A DNA stretch of 64,000 nt from Oharaeibacter diazotrophicus (GCF_004362745.1 NZ_SNXY01000006.1:1488001-1552000), one strand, 5' to 3'; positions 8,548-17,141 are shown, counted from the stretch's first letter. The notes: a model not told the origin generated them from the sequence alone. Numbers and translations: made by a program.

Positions 8548-9201
8548 ATGCCGATCACGCTCCTCGACGGTATCCTGCTGGTGATCATGCTGATCTCGGC
8601 GTTGCTCGCGATGATCCGCGGCTTCGTGCGCGAGGTGCTGTCGATCGCCGCCTGGATCGCCGCGGCGGCCGCCGCCTTCTTCTTCTACGACGACCTGCTG
8701 CCGACCGTTCAGGAGCACATCGCCCAGAAGCAGGTCGCGGTCGCGGCCTCGGCCGGCGGCCTGTTCCTGCTGACCCTGGTGGTCGTCAGTTTCGCCACCA
8801 TGCGCATCTCCGATTTCGTGCTCGACAGCCGGATCGGCGCGCTCGACCGCACGCTCGGCTTCGTGTTCGGCGCCGCCCGCGGCCTGCTGCTCGTCGTCGT
8901 CGGCATGCTGTTCTTCAACTGGTTCGTGCCGAAGGCCGAGGAGCAGCCGACCTGGGTCGCCGACGCCAAGGCGAAGCCGCTGCTCGACATGATCGGTGGC
9001 CGGCTGATGGCGGCGCTGCCGGAGGACCCGGAAAAGCAGATCCTCGAGCAGTTCCAGAACCCGCAACACGGCGAGGGTGCGCCCGCCGCCGACGCGCCGG
9101 ACGATACCGGTGCCCCCGACGACGGCGCCGACAACGGCTACAAGCCGGGCGAACAGCAGGGTCTCGACCAGTTGATCCAGTCGACCGGCACCAAGCCCTA
9201 G
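8548..9201 (+). CDS. cvpA: CvpA family inner-membrane protein
   Basis: A 217-residue protein with four predicted membrane helices in the first ~150 residues (starting MPITLLDGILLVIML) and a hydrophilic, Asp/Pro-rich tail. It matches the CvpA/colicin V production family, needed in Escherichia coli for colicin V secretion and implicated in envelope resistance to bile and other stress. The gene order cvpA-purF is conserved across proteobacteria and is seen here. GGAAAGG lies just before the ATG. Two strong hairpins follow the stop codon, so purF may be expressed separately. Confidence 0.9.
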   Translation: MPITLLDGILLVIMLISALLAMIRGFVREVLSIAAWIAAAAAAFFFYDDLLPTVQEHIAQKQVAVAASAGGLFLLTLVVVSFATMRISDFVLDSRIGALDRTLGFVFGAARGLLLVVVGMLFFNWFVPKAEEQPTWVADAKAKPLLDMIGGRLMAALPEDPEKQILEQFQNPQHGEGAPAADAPDDTGAPDDGADNGYKPGEQQGLDQLIQSTGTKP

Positions 9202-9526
9202 AGCGCTTTCCGACCCGACGGAATCGTCGGGTCGATCGGAAATCGCTCCGGATTCGACAGGCCGGGGCCTTCTCCGACCAAGTCCGTGCAACTTGGTCGG
9301 AGAATGCCCTGGCGGGGAGCCCCGGCCGGCCCCATTTGCGCTCGACCGGGACGGTCCGGCCCCTCCGCCATGTGCGCGGCGCAGGGCCGCGTCATCGAAC
9401 GGACATGTTTCCCGGCCCGGCCGGGTGCGATAGAACCCTGTTTCCCCGGCGCCGGCCATCTTGGTCCGGCGCCGATCCGTTCGCGGGACGGCTCCCGGCG
9501 CGGACGGCGCGAGAGGACGGCGAAGC
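9202..9526. other. cvpA-purF intergenic region with two perfect hairpins
   Basis: No gene is seen. Directly after the cvpA stop is a 10-bp perfect stem with a GAAT loop (arms 9211-9220 and 9225-9234), nested in a wider imperfect palindrome that starts GAGCGCTTTC and ends AATCGCTC. A second perfect 13-bp stem with a 7-base loop occupies 9271-9303. Neither is followed by a T-run, so they are more likely repeat elements or RNA-processing hairpins than classical terminators. Confidence 0.75.
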
Positions 9527-10987
9527 ATGGAAGACTTCACGACGAACCCGTTCGGCGGCCCGGACGACGACAAGCTGCACGAGGAGTGCGGCGTCTTCGG
9601 CGTGTTCGGCGCCCAGAACGCCGCGGCCCTCACCGCGCTCGGCCTGCACGCCCTGCAGCACCGCGGCCAGGAGGCGGCGGGCATCTCGTCCTTCGACGGC
9701 GCGCACTTCTTCACCGAACGCCACATCGGTCTCGTCGGCGACAACTTCACCAAGCCCTCGGTGATCGCCCGCCTGCCGGGCGACCGCGCCATCGGCCACA
9801 CCCGCTATTCCACCACCGGCGGCTCGGGCATCCGCAACGTCCAGCCGCTGTTCGCCGAGCTGTCCGGCGGCGGCTTCGCGATCGCCCACAACGGCAACCT
9901 GACCAACGCCATGACGCTGCAGAAGGAACTGCAGCGCCGCGGCTCGATCTTCCAATCGACCTCCGACACCGAGACCATCCTCCACCTGGTCGCGACGTCG
10001 CAGAAGACCCAGATCGTCGACCGCCTGATCGAGGCGCTCGGGCGCATCGAGGGGGCGTGGTCGCTGGTCTGCATCTCGCAGAAGAAGCTGATCGGCGCCC
10101 GCGACCCGATGGGCATCCGCCCGCTGATCATGGGCGACCTCGACGGCGCGATCGTGTTCGCCTCCGAGACCTGCGCGCTCGACATCATCGGCGCCCGCTT
10201 CGTGCGCGAGCTCGAGCCCGGCGAGATGGTCGTCGTCACCGAGAGCGGCATCGAGAGCCTGAAGCCCTTCGCGCCGGCGCCGTCGCGCTTCTGCATCTTC
10301 GAATACGTCTACTTCGCCCGCCCGGACAGCGCCTTCGGCGGCACGTCGGTCTATCAGGTCAGGAAGCGCATCGGCGCGGAGCTCGCGGCCGAGAGCGGCG
10401 TCGACGCCGACATCGTCATCCCGGTGCCGGACAGCGGCACGCCCTCGGCGATCGGGTTCGCCGAGGCCGCCGGCCTGCCCTTCGACCTCGGCATCATCCG
10501 CAACCACTACATCGGCCGCACCTTCATCGAGCCGTCGGATTCGATCCGGCACATGGGCGTCAAGCTGAAGCACAACGCCAACCGCTCGGTGATCCAGGGC
10601 AAGCGGATCGTGCTGGTCGACGATTCGATCGTGCGCGGCACCACCTCGGTGAAGATCGTGCAGATGATGCGCGACGCCGGCGCCACCGAGGTGCACATGC
10701 GCATCGCCTCGCCGCCGACCACCGACAGCTGCTTCTACGGCGTCGACACCCCCGAGAAGGGCAAGCTGCTCGCCTCGCGCATGAGCATCGCCGAGATGTC
10801 CAACTACATCGGCGTCGACAGCCTCGCCTTCCTCACCATCGACGGGCTCTACCGCGCCGTCGGCGAGGCGAAGCGCAACAACGAGCTGCCGCAATATTGC
10901 GACGCCTGCTTCACCGGCGCCTACCCGACCGTCCTCACCGACCAGTCCGGCGAGGCCAACGTGCGGCAGCTGTCCCTGCTGGCCTGA
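9527..10987 (+). CDS. purF: Amidophosphoribosyltransferase
   Basis: A 486-residue enzyme catalysing the first committed step of purine synthesis: PRPP plus glutamine gives 5-phosphoribosylamine. The class II glutaminase nucleophile is Cys21 in EECGVFG; the preceding 20 residues look like the propeptide that is removed. HALQHRGQEAAG and the GHTRYSTTG segment follow. The C-terminal phosphoribosyltransferase domain carries the PRPP loop VLVDDSIVRGTT and the VPDSGTPSA segment. The ATG chosen follows GGACGGCGAAGC and gives the expected propeptide length; a longer upstream frame has no family support. Confidence 0.98.
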   Translation: MEDFTTNPFGGPDDDKLHEECGVFGVFGAQNAAALTALGLHALQHRGQEAAGISSFDGAHFFTERHIGLVGDNFTKPSVIARLPGDRAIGHTRYSTTGGSGIRNVQPLFAELSGGGFAIAHNGNLTNAMTLQKELQRRGSIFQSTSDTETILHLVATSQKTQIVDRLIEALGRIEGAWSLVCISQKKLIGARDPMGIRPLIMGDLDGAIVFASETCALDIIGARFVRELEPGEMVVVTESGIESLKPFAPAPSRFCIFEYVYFARPDSAFGGTSVYQVRKRIGAELAAESGVDADIVIPVPDSGTPSAIGFAEAAGLPFDLGIIRNHYIGRTFIEPSDSIRHMGVKLKHNANRSVIQGKRIVLVDDSIVRGTTSVKIVQMMRDAGATEVHMRIASPPTTDSCFYGVDTPEKGKLLASRMSIAEMSNYIGVDSLAFLTIDGLYRAVGEAKRNNELPQYCDACFTGAYPTVLTDQSGEANVRQLSLLA

Positions 10988-11000
10988 CGCGCCGCGGCGA

Positions 11001-11024
11001 CGGACCCGGCGCCGCCCGGGTCCG
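11001..11024 (+). terminator. Hairpin after purF, possible terminator
   Basis: A GC-rich inverted repeat (GGACCCGG ... CCGGGTCC) starts 13 bases after the purF stop. There is no T-run, so factor-independent termination is doubtful; it may only stabilise the 3' end. Confidence 0.4.
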
Positions 11025-11116
11025 CGCCACCCCGAGGGTGGACCCGCCGGCCGCCCGGCGCTATTGCGGGCGTCCGAGGGCGGCGCCGCCGGGACCGCCG
11101 GACAGGAGTGGGTGAG

Positions 11117-11875
11117 ATGGCCGAGACCGAAGACAGACGCATCGTCGTGGTGACCGGCGCCTCGCGCGGCATCGGCAAGGCCGCCGCCGTGGCGCTCGCC
11201 GCCGCCGGCTGCCACGTCGTCGCCGTGGCGCGCACCCAGGGCGGCCTCGAGGAGCTCGACGACGAGATCCGCGCCGTCGGCGGCAGCGCGACGCTGGTGC
11301 CGGCGAGCCTCACCGACGAGGGCGCGATCGACCGGCTCGGCCTCGCCCTGTTCGAGCGCTACGGCCGCATCGACGCCCTCTTCGCCAACGCCGGCATCCT
11401 CGGGCCGCTGTCGCCGGTCGGCCACGTCGACCCCAAGAAGTGGGACGAGGTCTTCGCCGTCAACGTCACCGCCAACTACCGGCTGATCCGCTCGTTCGAC
11501 CCGCTGCTGCGCCGGTCGGCGGCGGCGCGCACGCTGTTCGTCACCTCGGCGGCGTCGTGGAAGTGCCGGGCCTACTGGGGCCCCTACTCCGCCTCCAAGG
11601 CCGCGCTCGACGCCATCGTGCGCACCTGGGCCGCCGAGGTGCAGAGCTTCGGCATCACCGCCAACCTCCTGAACCCCGGCCCGCTGCGCACCCGGATGCG
11701 CGCCCAGGCGATGCCGGGCGAGGACCCGATGTCGCTGGAGACGCCCGAGGACCTCGCCCCCCACGTCGTCGCCGCGCTCGCCCCCGAGACCACCCGCACC
11801 GGCGAGGTCTTCGACTTCCCGACCCGCAGTTGGATCGCGCACCGCTTCCCCGCGGCGCCCGACGCCGGAGCCTGA
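11117..11875 (+). CDS. Short-chain dehydrogenase/reductase (SDR)
   Basis: A 252-residue classical SDR. The NAD(P)-binding TGASRGIGKAAA motif is at residues ~15-26, NAG at ~95, the catalytic Ser region VTSAAS, and the YSASKAALD motif with Tyr and Lys about four residues apart. The arginine just after the second beta strand (VARTQGG) suggests NADP preference. The substrate is unknown. AGGAG 8 bases upstream supports the ATG over a GTG 9 bases earlier. The amidase gene begins 7 bases after its stop, so the two are probably co-translated although their functions look unrelated. Confidence 0.9.
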   Translation: MAETEDRRIVVVTGASRGIGKAAAVALAAAGCHVVAVARTQGGLEELDDEIRAVGGSATLVPASLTDEGAIDRLGLALFERYGRIDALFANAGILGPLSPVGHVDPKKWDEVFAVNVTANYRLIRSFDPLLRRSAAARTLFVTSAASWKCRAYWGPYSASKAALDAIVRTWAAEVQSFGITANLLNPGPLRTRMRAQAMPGEDPMSLETPEDLAPHVVAALAPETTRTGEVFDFPTRSWIAHRFPAAPDAGA

Positions 11876-11882
11876 CGCCGCC

Positions 11883-12638
11883 ATGATCGAGGGCGCCGTC
11901 CTCTGCGATCGCTCGCGCACCTCGCCGAACCACGGCGAGCGCGCCGGCGGCGGCCCGATCGACATGATCGTGCTGCACTACACCGGCATGGTCTCCGAGG
12001 AGATGGCGCTCGACCGGCTGTGCAGCCCGGCCTCCGAAGTGTCCTGCCACTATCTCGTCCGCGAGGACGGCCGGGTGTTCCAGCTGGTCGACGAGACCCG
12101 CCGCGCCTGGCACGCCGGCCGATCGTCCTGGCGCGGCACGACCGACGTCAATTCGCGCTCGATCGGCGTCGAGATCTGCAATCCCGGCCACGAGTTCGGC
12201 TACCGGCCGTTCCCGAACGTCCAGATCGAGGCCGTGCTCGACCTCTGCCACGACGTCCTCGGCCGCCGCAGGATCGCCCCGCGCGACGTCGTCGCCCATT
12301 CCGACGTGGCGCCGACCCGCAAGGAGGACCCGGGCGAATTCTTCCCGTGGGCCCGCTTCGCCGAGGAGGGCGTCGGCCACTTCGTCGACCCGACGCCGAT
12401 CCAGGGCGGCCGCTTCTTCCAGCGCGGCGACGAGGGCCAGCCGGTGCGGGCGCTGCAGACCATGCTCGGCCTCTACGGCTACGACGCCCCGGCGACCGGC
12501 GTGTTCGACGACCACACCGCCGCCGTGGTCCGCGCCTTCCAGCGCCACTTCCGGCCCGAACGCGTCGACGGCATCGCCGACATGTCGACGATCGACACGC
12601 TGCACCGCCTCTTGCGCGCCCTGCCCGCCCTCGCCTGA
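11883..12638 (+). CDS. N-acetylmuramoyl-L-alanine amidase (AmpD/AmiD type) with peptidoglycan-binding domain
   Basis: A 251-residue amidase_2 enzyme that cleaves the bond between N-acetylmuramic acid and L-alanine in peptidoglycan or its recycled fragments. Zinc ligands can be read as His32 (LHYTG), His139 (AHSDVAPTRK) and Asp149 (DPG), with Glu97 in GVEICN as the likely catalytic acid. A PG_binding_1 helical domain occupies residues ~175-245 (RGDEGQPVRALQ, GVFDDHTAAVVRAFQ). No signal peptide is visible, which favours a cytoplasmic recycling role (AmpD-like), though the extra binding domain resembles AmiD. The gene follows the SDR with 7 bases between. Confidence 0.92.
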   Translation: MIEGAVLCDRSRTSPNHGERAGGGPIDMIVLHYTGMVSEEMALDRLCSPASEVSCHYLVREDGRVFQLVDETRRAWHAGRSSWRGTTDVNSRSIGVEICNPGHEFGYRPFPNVQIEAVLDLCHDVLGRRRIAPRDVVAHSDVAPTRKEDPGEFFPWARFAEEGVGHFVDPTPIQGGRFFQRGDEGQPVRALQTMLGLYGYDAPATGVFDDHTAAVVRAFQRHFRPERVDGIADMSTIDTLHRLLRALPALA

Positions 12639-12785
12639 CCGGCTGCCGTCGCCCGTGCTCGCCCCTGCATGGCCGCCCTGCGAGCCCCTGCGGCACGGCG
12701 ACCATCGTCTCGCCCCATTTCGCCCTAGTATGCCCGCCCCCATTCAGCGTATTCATGCATTTTAACTTCCCGTAAACCGGATTCC

Positions 12786-12835
12786 TCTTCTTCGTCGGAT
12801 CGTCGTCCGATTTCGGCCCCAAACACCGAAGAAGA
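12786..12835 (+). promoter_or_regulatory. Nested hairpin in the leader of the lytic transglycosylase gene
   Basis: Outer arms TCTTCTTCG (12786-12794) and CGAAGAAGA (12827-12835) enclose a perfect inner hairpin TCGGA/TCCGA at 12795-12810. The surrounding 12720-12875 stretch is less GC-rich than the genes. The structure ends 41 bases before the start codon and could be a 5' UTR element, an attenuator or an operator. No known riboswitch was recognised. Confidence 0.4.
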
Positions 12836-12876
12836 AGATGCCCGCCTGATCTTGGGCCTTACGGGAAGACTTACGC

Positions 12877-13584
12877 ATGAAGATTTCGACCGATCAGCGC
12901 GGCGCCCTCGTGGCCGTGGCCATCGTGGCGGCGACCGCCCTGTCGATCACCGGGGCGCAGGCCGCCTCGACCGCGAAACAGGAGAACCACGCCGCCGCGG
13001 CCACCGCCGCCGACGAACCCGACAGCATCTGGGAGCTCTGGCAGGCCGCCCGCGCCCGCCGCGCCGCCGCGGCGGAGACGACCGCGACCGGGACCCGCAC
13101 TGCCGCCGCGGCCACCGAGGCGCCGCGCGCCCACCGCCGCCACCGCGCCGCCGAGGCGGCACCGCGCACCGCGACGAAGCCGGCCGCCACCGCCGAGCGG
13201 CCCGCGAACCGCACCGACCTCCGCGCCCTCGTGCGCAGCCACGCCGAGGCCGCCGGCGTGCCCGCCGACCTCGCCGAGGCGGTCGTCAAAGTGGAGAGCA
13301 ATTTCAACCCGCGCGCGCGCGGCAGCCACGGCGAGGTCGGGCTGATGCAGATCAAGCCGTCGACCGCCCGGGCGATCGGCTACCGCGGCACCACCGCGGC
13401 GCTCTACGACCCCGACACCAACCTCGCCTGGGGCATGCGCTACCTCGCCCGCGCCTACGCGCTCGCCGACGGCGACACCTGCGGCGCCATCCTGCGCTAC
13501 AACGGCGGCCACGCCGCCCGCAAGATGACCCGGCAGGCCAGCGCCTACTGCGGCCGCGTCAAGACCTACGTCGCCGCGCTCTGA
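12877..13584 (+). CDS. Exported lytic transglycosylase (SLT domain)
   Basis: A 235-residue secreted protein. A signal peptide (residues 1-30, ending GAQA), an Ala/Arg/Thr-rich low-complexity linker (residues 35-110) and a C-terminal SLT fold are visible. The catalytic glutamate is Glu140 in VVKVESNFNP; GEVGLMQIKPSTA and the RYNGG segment complete the family signature. These enzymes cleave the MurNAc-GlcNAc bond to form 1,6-anhydro ends during wall remodelling or secretion-system insertion. The gene stands alone, and a palindromic repeat follows its stop. Confidence 0.92.
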   Translation: MKISTDQRGALVAVAIVAATALSITGAQAASTAKQENHAAAATAADEPDSIWELWQAARARRAAAAETTATGTRTAAAATEAPRAHRRHRAAEAAPRTATKPAATAERPANRTDLRALVRSHAEAAGVPADLAEAVVKVESNFNPRARGSHGEVGLMQIKPSTARAIGYRGTTAALYDPDTNLAWGMRYLARAYALADGDTCGAILRYNGGHAARKMTRQASAYCGRVKTYVAAL

Positions 13585-13612
13585 CGCCGGGCCGAACGAC
13601 GAACCGAAACCG

Positions 13613-13642
13613 CGTGAAGTCCCGACGCGTCGGGACTTCACG
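13613..13642. repeat. Perfect 30-bp palindrome, short relative of a dispersed repeat
   Basis: A perfect palindrome whose core AAGTCCCGAC/GTCGGGACTT is shared with the hairpins at 27365-27398 and 55792-55825. It starts 28 bases after the lytic transglycosylase stop. No T-run follows. It may act as a transcript end, but its recurrence marks it as a repeat family member. Confidence 0.8.
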
Positions 13643-13731
13643 AGACGGGGCCGACGCGAAGAGCCATCCTGTGGAAGGTCAGGCGCCGGGCTGCTATCGA
13701 GGGTTCGTTCCGATACCCCCGGAGAGCCGTG

Positions 13732-14178
13732 ATGGCCGGCAGGACCGACTTCGTATATTCGAGCCAGCCGGAATCGTTGCTCGAGGACGGGGATTTCGTG
13801 GCCCGAATTCCGTCCGGCCTTGCGTCCAAACACGAACTCCTCGAGACCTTGTCGGAGGTCGCCGCGTTCCCGGGCTATTTCGGCAGGAACTGGGACGCCC
13901 TGGTCGATTGCTTGCGTGATTTCGGCTGGATCGAGAACAGGAGGGTCGTCCTCGTGCACGACGACCTGCCGCTGCGCAACGATCCGGCGGAATGCCGCAC
14001 CTACATCGACGTGCTGAAGGGTGTACTCGAAGATTGGGCGACTAACCCCGAGCCCGGCTCGTTCGTTTCCACTCCCGACTGGCCCAATGTTGCGCGCGAC
14101 CTCGTGGTCGTGTTCCCGCCGGAGACCATGGCCAGTATCGACTTCATTTTGAAGCTCATTCAACGACGCCGAAGCTGA
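13732..14178 (+). CDS. Barstar-family ribonuclease inhibitor, no partner nuclease nearby
   Basis: A 148-residue protein with a barstar fold signature: the hydrophobic helix HELLETLSEVAAFPGYFG, then RNWDALVDCLRDF, and a C-terminal strand/helix with LVVVFP. In Bacillus, barstar binds and blocks the secreted RNase barnase; many proteobacterial homologues are immunity proteins for polymorphic toxins. No barnase-like or toxin gene is adjacent. GGAGAG before the ATG supports this start over a GTG one codon earlier. Base composition is less GC-rich than the flanking genes, which hints at transfer; this is a visual impression only. Confidence 0.82.
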   Translation: MAGRTDFVYSSQPESLLEDGDFVARIPSGLASKHELLETLSEVAAFPGYFGRNWDALVDCLRDFGWIENRRVVLVHDDLPLRNDPAECRTYIDVLKGVLEDWATNPEPGSFVSTPDWPNVARDLVVVFPPETMASIDFILKLIQRRRS

Positions 14179-14577
14179 TCGGATCGTCCGACTTGAGATC
14201 TCTGCACTCGACTGCGTGGGCAGCCGGTTCGCCGCGGCGTTCCGGCGTGGCACCGGAAGGCGACCGTCCCGCAAAGGTCCGCCCCGTTCGCCGAAACCGC
14301 GCGGGGAACGATCGTAGACCGCAGCACGCACGCGGCCGACGAACCGGTTCGCCGCGGGACCGGCACGATCCGGCTCCGACGGAGACCCCGCGCCCGGCCG
14401 GCAGTCGCTCACGCTTTCCTCACCCTGCCCGGTGATCGCCGCCGCCGCCCCTGTCCGGCTGGCGGGAGCGCGCTATCATCGCCGCGGGAGCGAATCGGGG
14501 GGCGAAGCCGGCGCGATCCCGCCGGACCGGACGCGTCGGCACCGACCGTGCGCGCCTTCTCAGGGAGGATCGACACC
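14179..14577. other. Gene-free stretch between barstar and the sugar dehydrogenase
   Basis: I see no convincing gene, RNA or terminator. The last ~100 bases are GC-rich and presumably hold the promoter and leader of the dehydrogenase gene. Confidence 0.6.
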
Positions 14578-15738
14578 TTGCGCCTCGCCACCTTCGCCGC
14601 CCTCGCCCTCGGCCTCGTCGCCACCGTCGCGCCGGCCGCCGCCGATCCCGCGCCGGCGGCGCCGGCCGCCGCGCCCGCCGCGGCGTCCGCGAATTTCACC
14701 GTCGAGGAGGTCACCGCCGGCCTCGTCTATCCCTGGGGCATGGCCTTCCTGCCGGACGGCTCGATGCTGGTGACCGAGAAGCCCGGCCGGCTGCGCCGGC
14801 TCGCCATGAACGGCACGCTCGGCGCGCCGATCGCCGGCGTGCCCGCGGTCGTGTTCGAGAACCAGGGCGGCCTGCTCGACGTCGCGCTCCATCCGAACTT
14901 CGCGCGCAACCGGCTGGTCTACTTCACCTACGCCCGGCAGACGCCGACCGGCGCCGCCACCTCGCTCGCCCGCGCCAAGCTCTCGGCCGACCTGACGCGC
15001 CTCACCGGCTGGACCGTGCTCTTCACCCAGGGGCCGCGCTTCGACGGCGCCGGCCACTTCGGCTCGCGCATCGCTTTCGACGGCAAGGGCCACGTCTTCG
15101 TCAGCCTCGGCGACCGCCAGCAATATCCGTCCGACCCGGCGGCGCAGCGGCTGAACAACGGCCTCGGCAAGGTGATCCGCCTCGGCGAGAACGGCGGCAT
15201 CCCCGCCGACAACCCGTTCGCCGGCCAGCCGGGCCGCAACCGCGCCATATGGACCTACGGCCACCGCAATCCGCAGGGGCTCGCCTTCAACCCGCTCACC
15301 GGCACCCTGTTCGAACTCGAGCACGGCCCGATGGGCGGCGACGAGCTCAACGTGATCCGCAAGGGCCGCAACTACGGCTGGCCGGTGGTGTCCTGGGGCC
15401 TCAACTACGACGGCTCGCCGGTCGGCACCGGCAAGCACAGCCAGCCGGGCATGGTCGATTCGATCCGGCACTGGACGCCGGTGATCGCGCCGGGCGGCTT
15501 GTCCTTCTACACCGGCGACGCCTTCCCCGCCTGGAAGGGCGACATTCTGATCGGCAGCCTGCAGGCCCCCGGCATCGTCCGCCTCGACATGGCCGGCGAC
15601 AAGGTGCTCTCCGAGGAGCGCCTCCTCACCGACCGCGGCCAGCGCATCCGCATGGTCCGCGGCGGGCCCGACGGCTACGTCTACGCCGCCACCGACGAGG
15701 ACCCCGGCCGCATCCTGCGTCTGAAGCCGGCGCCCTGA
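14578..15738 (+). CDS. PQQ-dependent aldose sugar dehydrogenase-like protein, TTG start
   Basis: A 386-residue exported six-bladed beta-propeller of the glucose/sorbosone dehydrogenase (YliI/Asd) family. The TTG start is chosen because AGGGAGG lies 9 bases upstream and the product then begins directly with a signal peptide (MRLATFAALALGL..., cleavage near AAAD). Family segments are LVYPWGMAFLPDG, GGLLDVALHPNF, the YGHRNPQGLAFNP segment, ELEHGPMGGDELN and GRNYGWPVVSWG. Members oxidise aldose sugars in the periplasm using PQQ. PQQ is also the cofactor of XoxF at 43102-44907. Substrate is not readable. Confidence 0.9.
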   Translation: MRLATFAALALGLVATVAPAAADPAPAAPAAAPAAASANFTVEEVTAGLVYPWGMAFLPDGSMLVTEKPGRLRRLAMNGTLGAPIAGVPAVVFENQGGLLDVALHPNFARNRLVYFTYARQTPTGAATSLARAKLSADLTRLTGWTVLFTQGPRFDGAGHFGSRIAFDGKGHVFVSLGDRQQYPSDPAAQRLNNGLGKVIRLGENGGIPADNPFAGQPGRNRAIWTYGHRNPQGLAFNPLTGTLFELEHGPMGGDELNVIRKGRNYGWPVVSWGLNYDGSPVGTGKHSQPGMVDSIRHWTPVIAPGGLSFYTGDAFPAWKGDILIGSLQAPGIVRLDMAGDKVLSEERLLTDRGQRIRMVRGGPDGYVYAATDEDPGRILRLKPAP

Positions 15739-15772
15739 GCCGGCGCCGACCGGAACCGCCGCCCCCGCCGCC

Positions 15773-15801
15773 TTGACCCGGCGGGGACGGCGTGCCACAT
15801 C
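15773..15801 (+). promoter_or_regulatory. Promoter of rnpB
   Basis: A -35 box TTGACC (15773-15778) and a -10-like CACATC (15796-15801) with a 17-base spacer lie just before the 5' end of the RNase P RNA. The -10 match is weak, but position and spacing fit. Confidence 0.55.
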
Positions 15802-15805
15802 GGCC

Positions 15806-16190
15806 GCGCCAGCCGGTTGGACGGCCGCTCGGGCGAGACGCGAAAGCGTGCCCGGGAGGAAAGTCCGGGCTCCACGGAAACACGGTGCCGGGTAACGCCC
15901 GGCGGGGGCGACCCCAGGGAAAGTGCCACAGAAAACAGACCGCCCCGGCATGCCGGGGTAAGGGTGAAACGGTGGGGTGAGAGCCCACCGCGGCTCCGGC
16001 AACGGAGACGGCACGGCAAACCCCACCGGGAGCAAGACCGAATAGGGGCGGCGCGGGTCTCCGGACCCGGTTCGTTTCCGAGCCAGCCGCCCGGGTGGGT
16101 TGCGCGAGGCGTCCGGCAACGGACGTCCCAGATGAATGGTCGTCGGGCGGGAAACCGCTCACAGAACCCGGCTTACAGACCGGCTGGCAC
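15806..16190 (+). ncRNA. rnpB: RNase P RNA component (class A)
   Basis: The catalytic RNA of RNase P, which removes 5' leaders from pre-tRNAs. The universally conserved 5' core GAGGAAAGTCCGGGCTCC (near 15857) is present, as are the alphaproteobacterial GAACCCGGCTTACAG segment near the 3' end and the ACAG...AAGGGTGAAACGGTG block. The P1 helix forms between GCCAGCCGG (15808) and CCGGCTGGC (16180-16188), which sets the ends to within a few bases. Length (~385 nt) is usual for the class. Open frames crossing it are not genes. Confidence 0.97.
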
Positions 16191-16256
16191 AATCTGTTGT
16201 GGAATTGAACGATCGGAACTACCCTTTGTCCGGAGCATCGGACGGGGGAGGTTTCC

Positions 16257-16778
16257 ATGACGGATTCGACCGGTGGGGAAGACGGCCTCGCATGGTCCCG
16301 ATGGCTGACGATCACGGTCGGCTGCGTCGCCATCGCCACGGCGATCTGGCTGACCTGGAACCAACGCGAGATCGGTCTGTCGAACGCCGCCCTGTTCGGC
16401 CTCGGCATCGTTTCGATCGCCCTGCCCTGGATCCAGAGCTTCAAATGGGGCAAGGACGGCTTCGAACTGGTAACGGCGCGGAAGACGACCACCACGCTGG
16501 ACGAATTGCAGAAGTCCGTGGCGAAACTGAATGCCGATTTCCTGGATCTTGCTCAGGCGACCAAGAAGATCGCGGCGGAACTCGAGGCCGTGATCGCGGC
16601 GCAGCCCCCCGAAGCCAACGTGGCCGCGGCCGCGGCGCAGGCATCCTGGCTGCCGACGCTGCGGACCCTCGGCGAGATCGTGGACAGCGCGACGGCCAAC
16701 ACCGCCGCCATCCAGAAGGTGGCAGGCGCGGTGAGTTCGCTTAAGGCGATCGTCTACGACGCGGATCCGAAGCCCTGA
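16257..16778 (+). CDS. Hypothetical membrane protein with coiled-coil tail
   Basis: A 173-residue protein I do not recognise. Two hydrophobic segments (about residues 17-35 and 43-58) form a hairpin anchor; a long helical, likely coiled-coil region follows (LDELQKSVAKLNADF ... IAAELEAVIAA, residues 80-115), then an Ala-rich helix. GGGGGAGG 5 bases before the ATG is a strong ribosome binding site, and codon bias is normal, so the gene looks real. Topology suggests a small inner-membrane protein with a cytoplasmic oligomerising tail. Function unknown. Confidence 0.75.
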   Translation: MTDSTGGEDGLAWSRWLTITVGCVAIATAIWLTWNQREIGLSNAALFGLGIVSIALPWIQSFKWGKDGFELVTARKTTTTLDELQKSVAKLNADFLDLAQATKKIAAELEAVIAAQPPEANVAAAAAQASWLPTLRTLGEIVDSATANTAAIQKVAGAVSSLKAIVYDADPKP

Positions 16779-16866
16779 CGACCTCGTCCCTCCCCGTCGG
16801 CCTTGCCATCGCTGTTCATCCGCTCTGCGACGCCTTGCGGACGAACCGTGGCGACGAGCGCCAACT

Positions 16867-17024
16867 CATCCTACCCCTCAGGGGAAGGTGGCCCGGAGGG
16901 CCGGAAGGGGTCGGGGTTCCACTGGCTCCGAGGCGGACGTCGCGGGCGGAACGGCCGACTCCGCCGGTCGTCGCGACCCCTTCCGCCTCGCTCCGCACGG
17001 CACCTTCCCCTGAGGGGAAGGATG
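16867..17024. repeat. 158-bp intergenic element with 24-bp inverted ends
   Basis: Positions 16867-16890 and 17001-17024 are inverted copies differing at one base; each end is itself palindromic (CCCCTCAGGGG). The interior is GC-rich with inverted GGAGGG/GGAAGGGG blocks. It resembles the non-coding palindromic elements scattered through GC-rich alphaproteobacterial genomes. The 16779-17141 gap holds this and no gene I can support. Confidence 0.75.
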
Positions 17025-17141
17025 TCTCGGCAGGCGTCGAGCCGAACCGTCGGCACGACGACACGCGGCTTCTTGCTCCGAAGCCCCGACGGCCCGCCCC
17101 GCCCCGTTGGCCGGCGCGCCCCGCCGTGCATACTGGCGGCG

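Noticed and set aside
15806-16190. Protein-coding frames overlapping RNase P RNA
   Set aside because: The region matches conserved RNase P RNA core sequences and secondary structure; the frames are chance.
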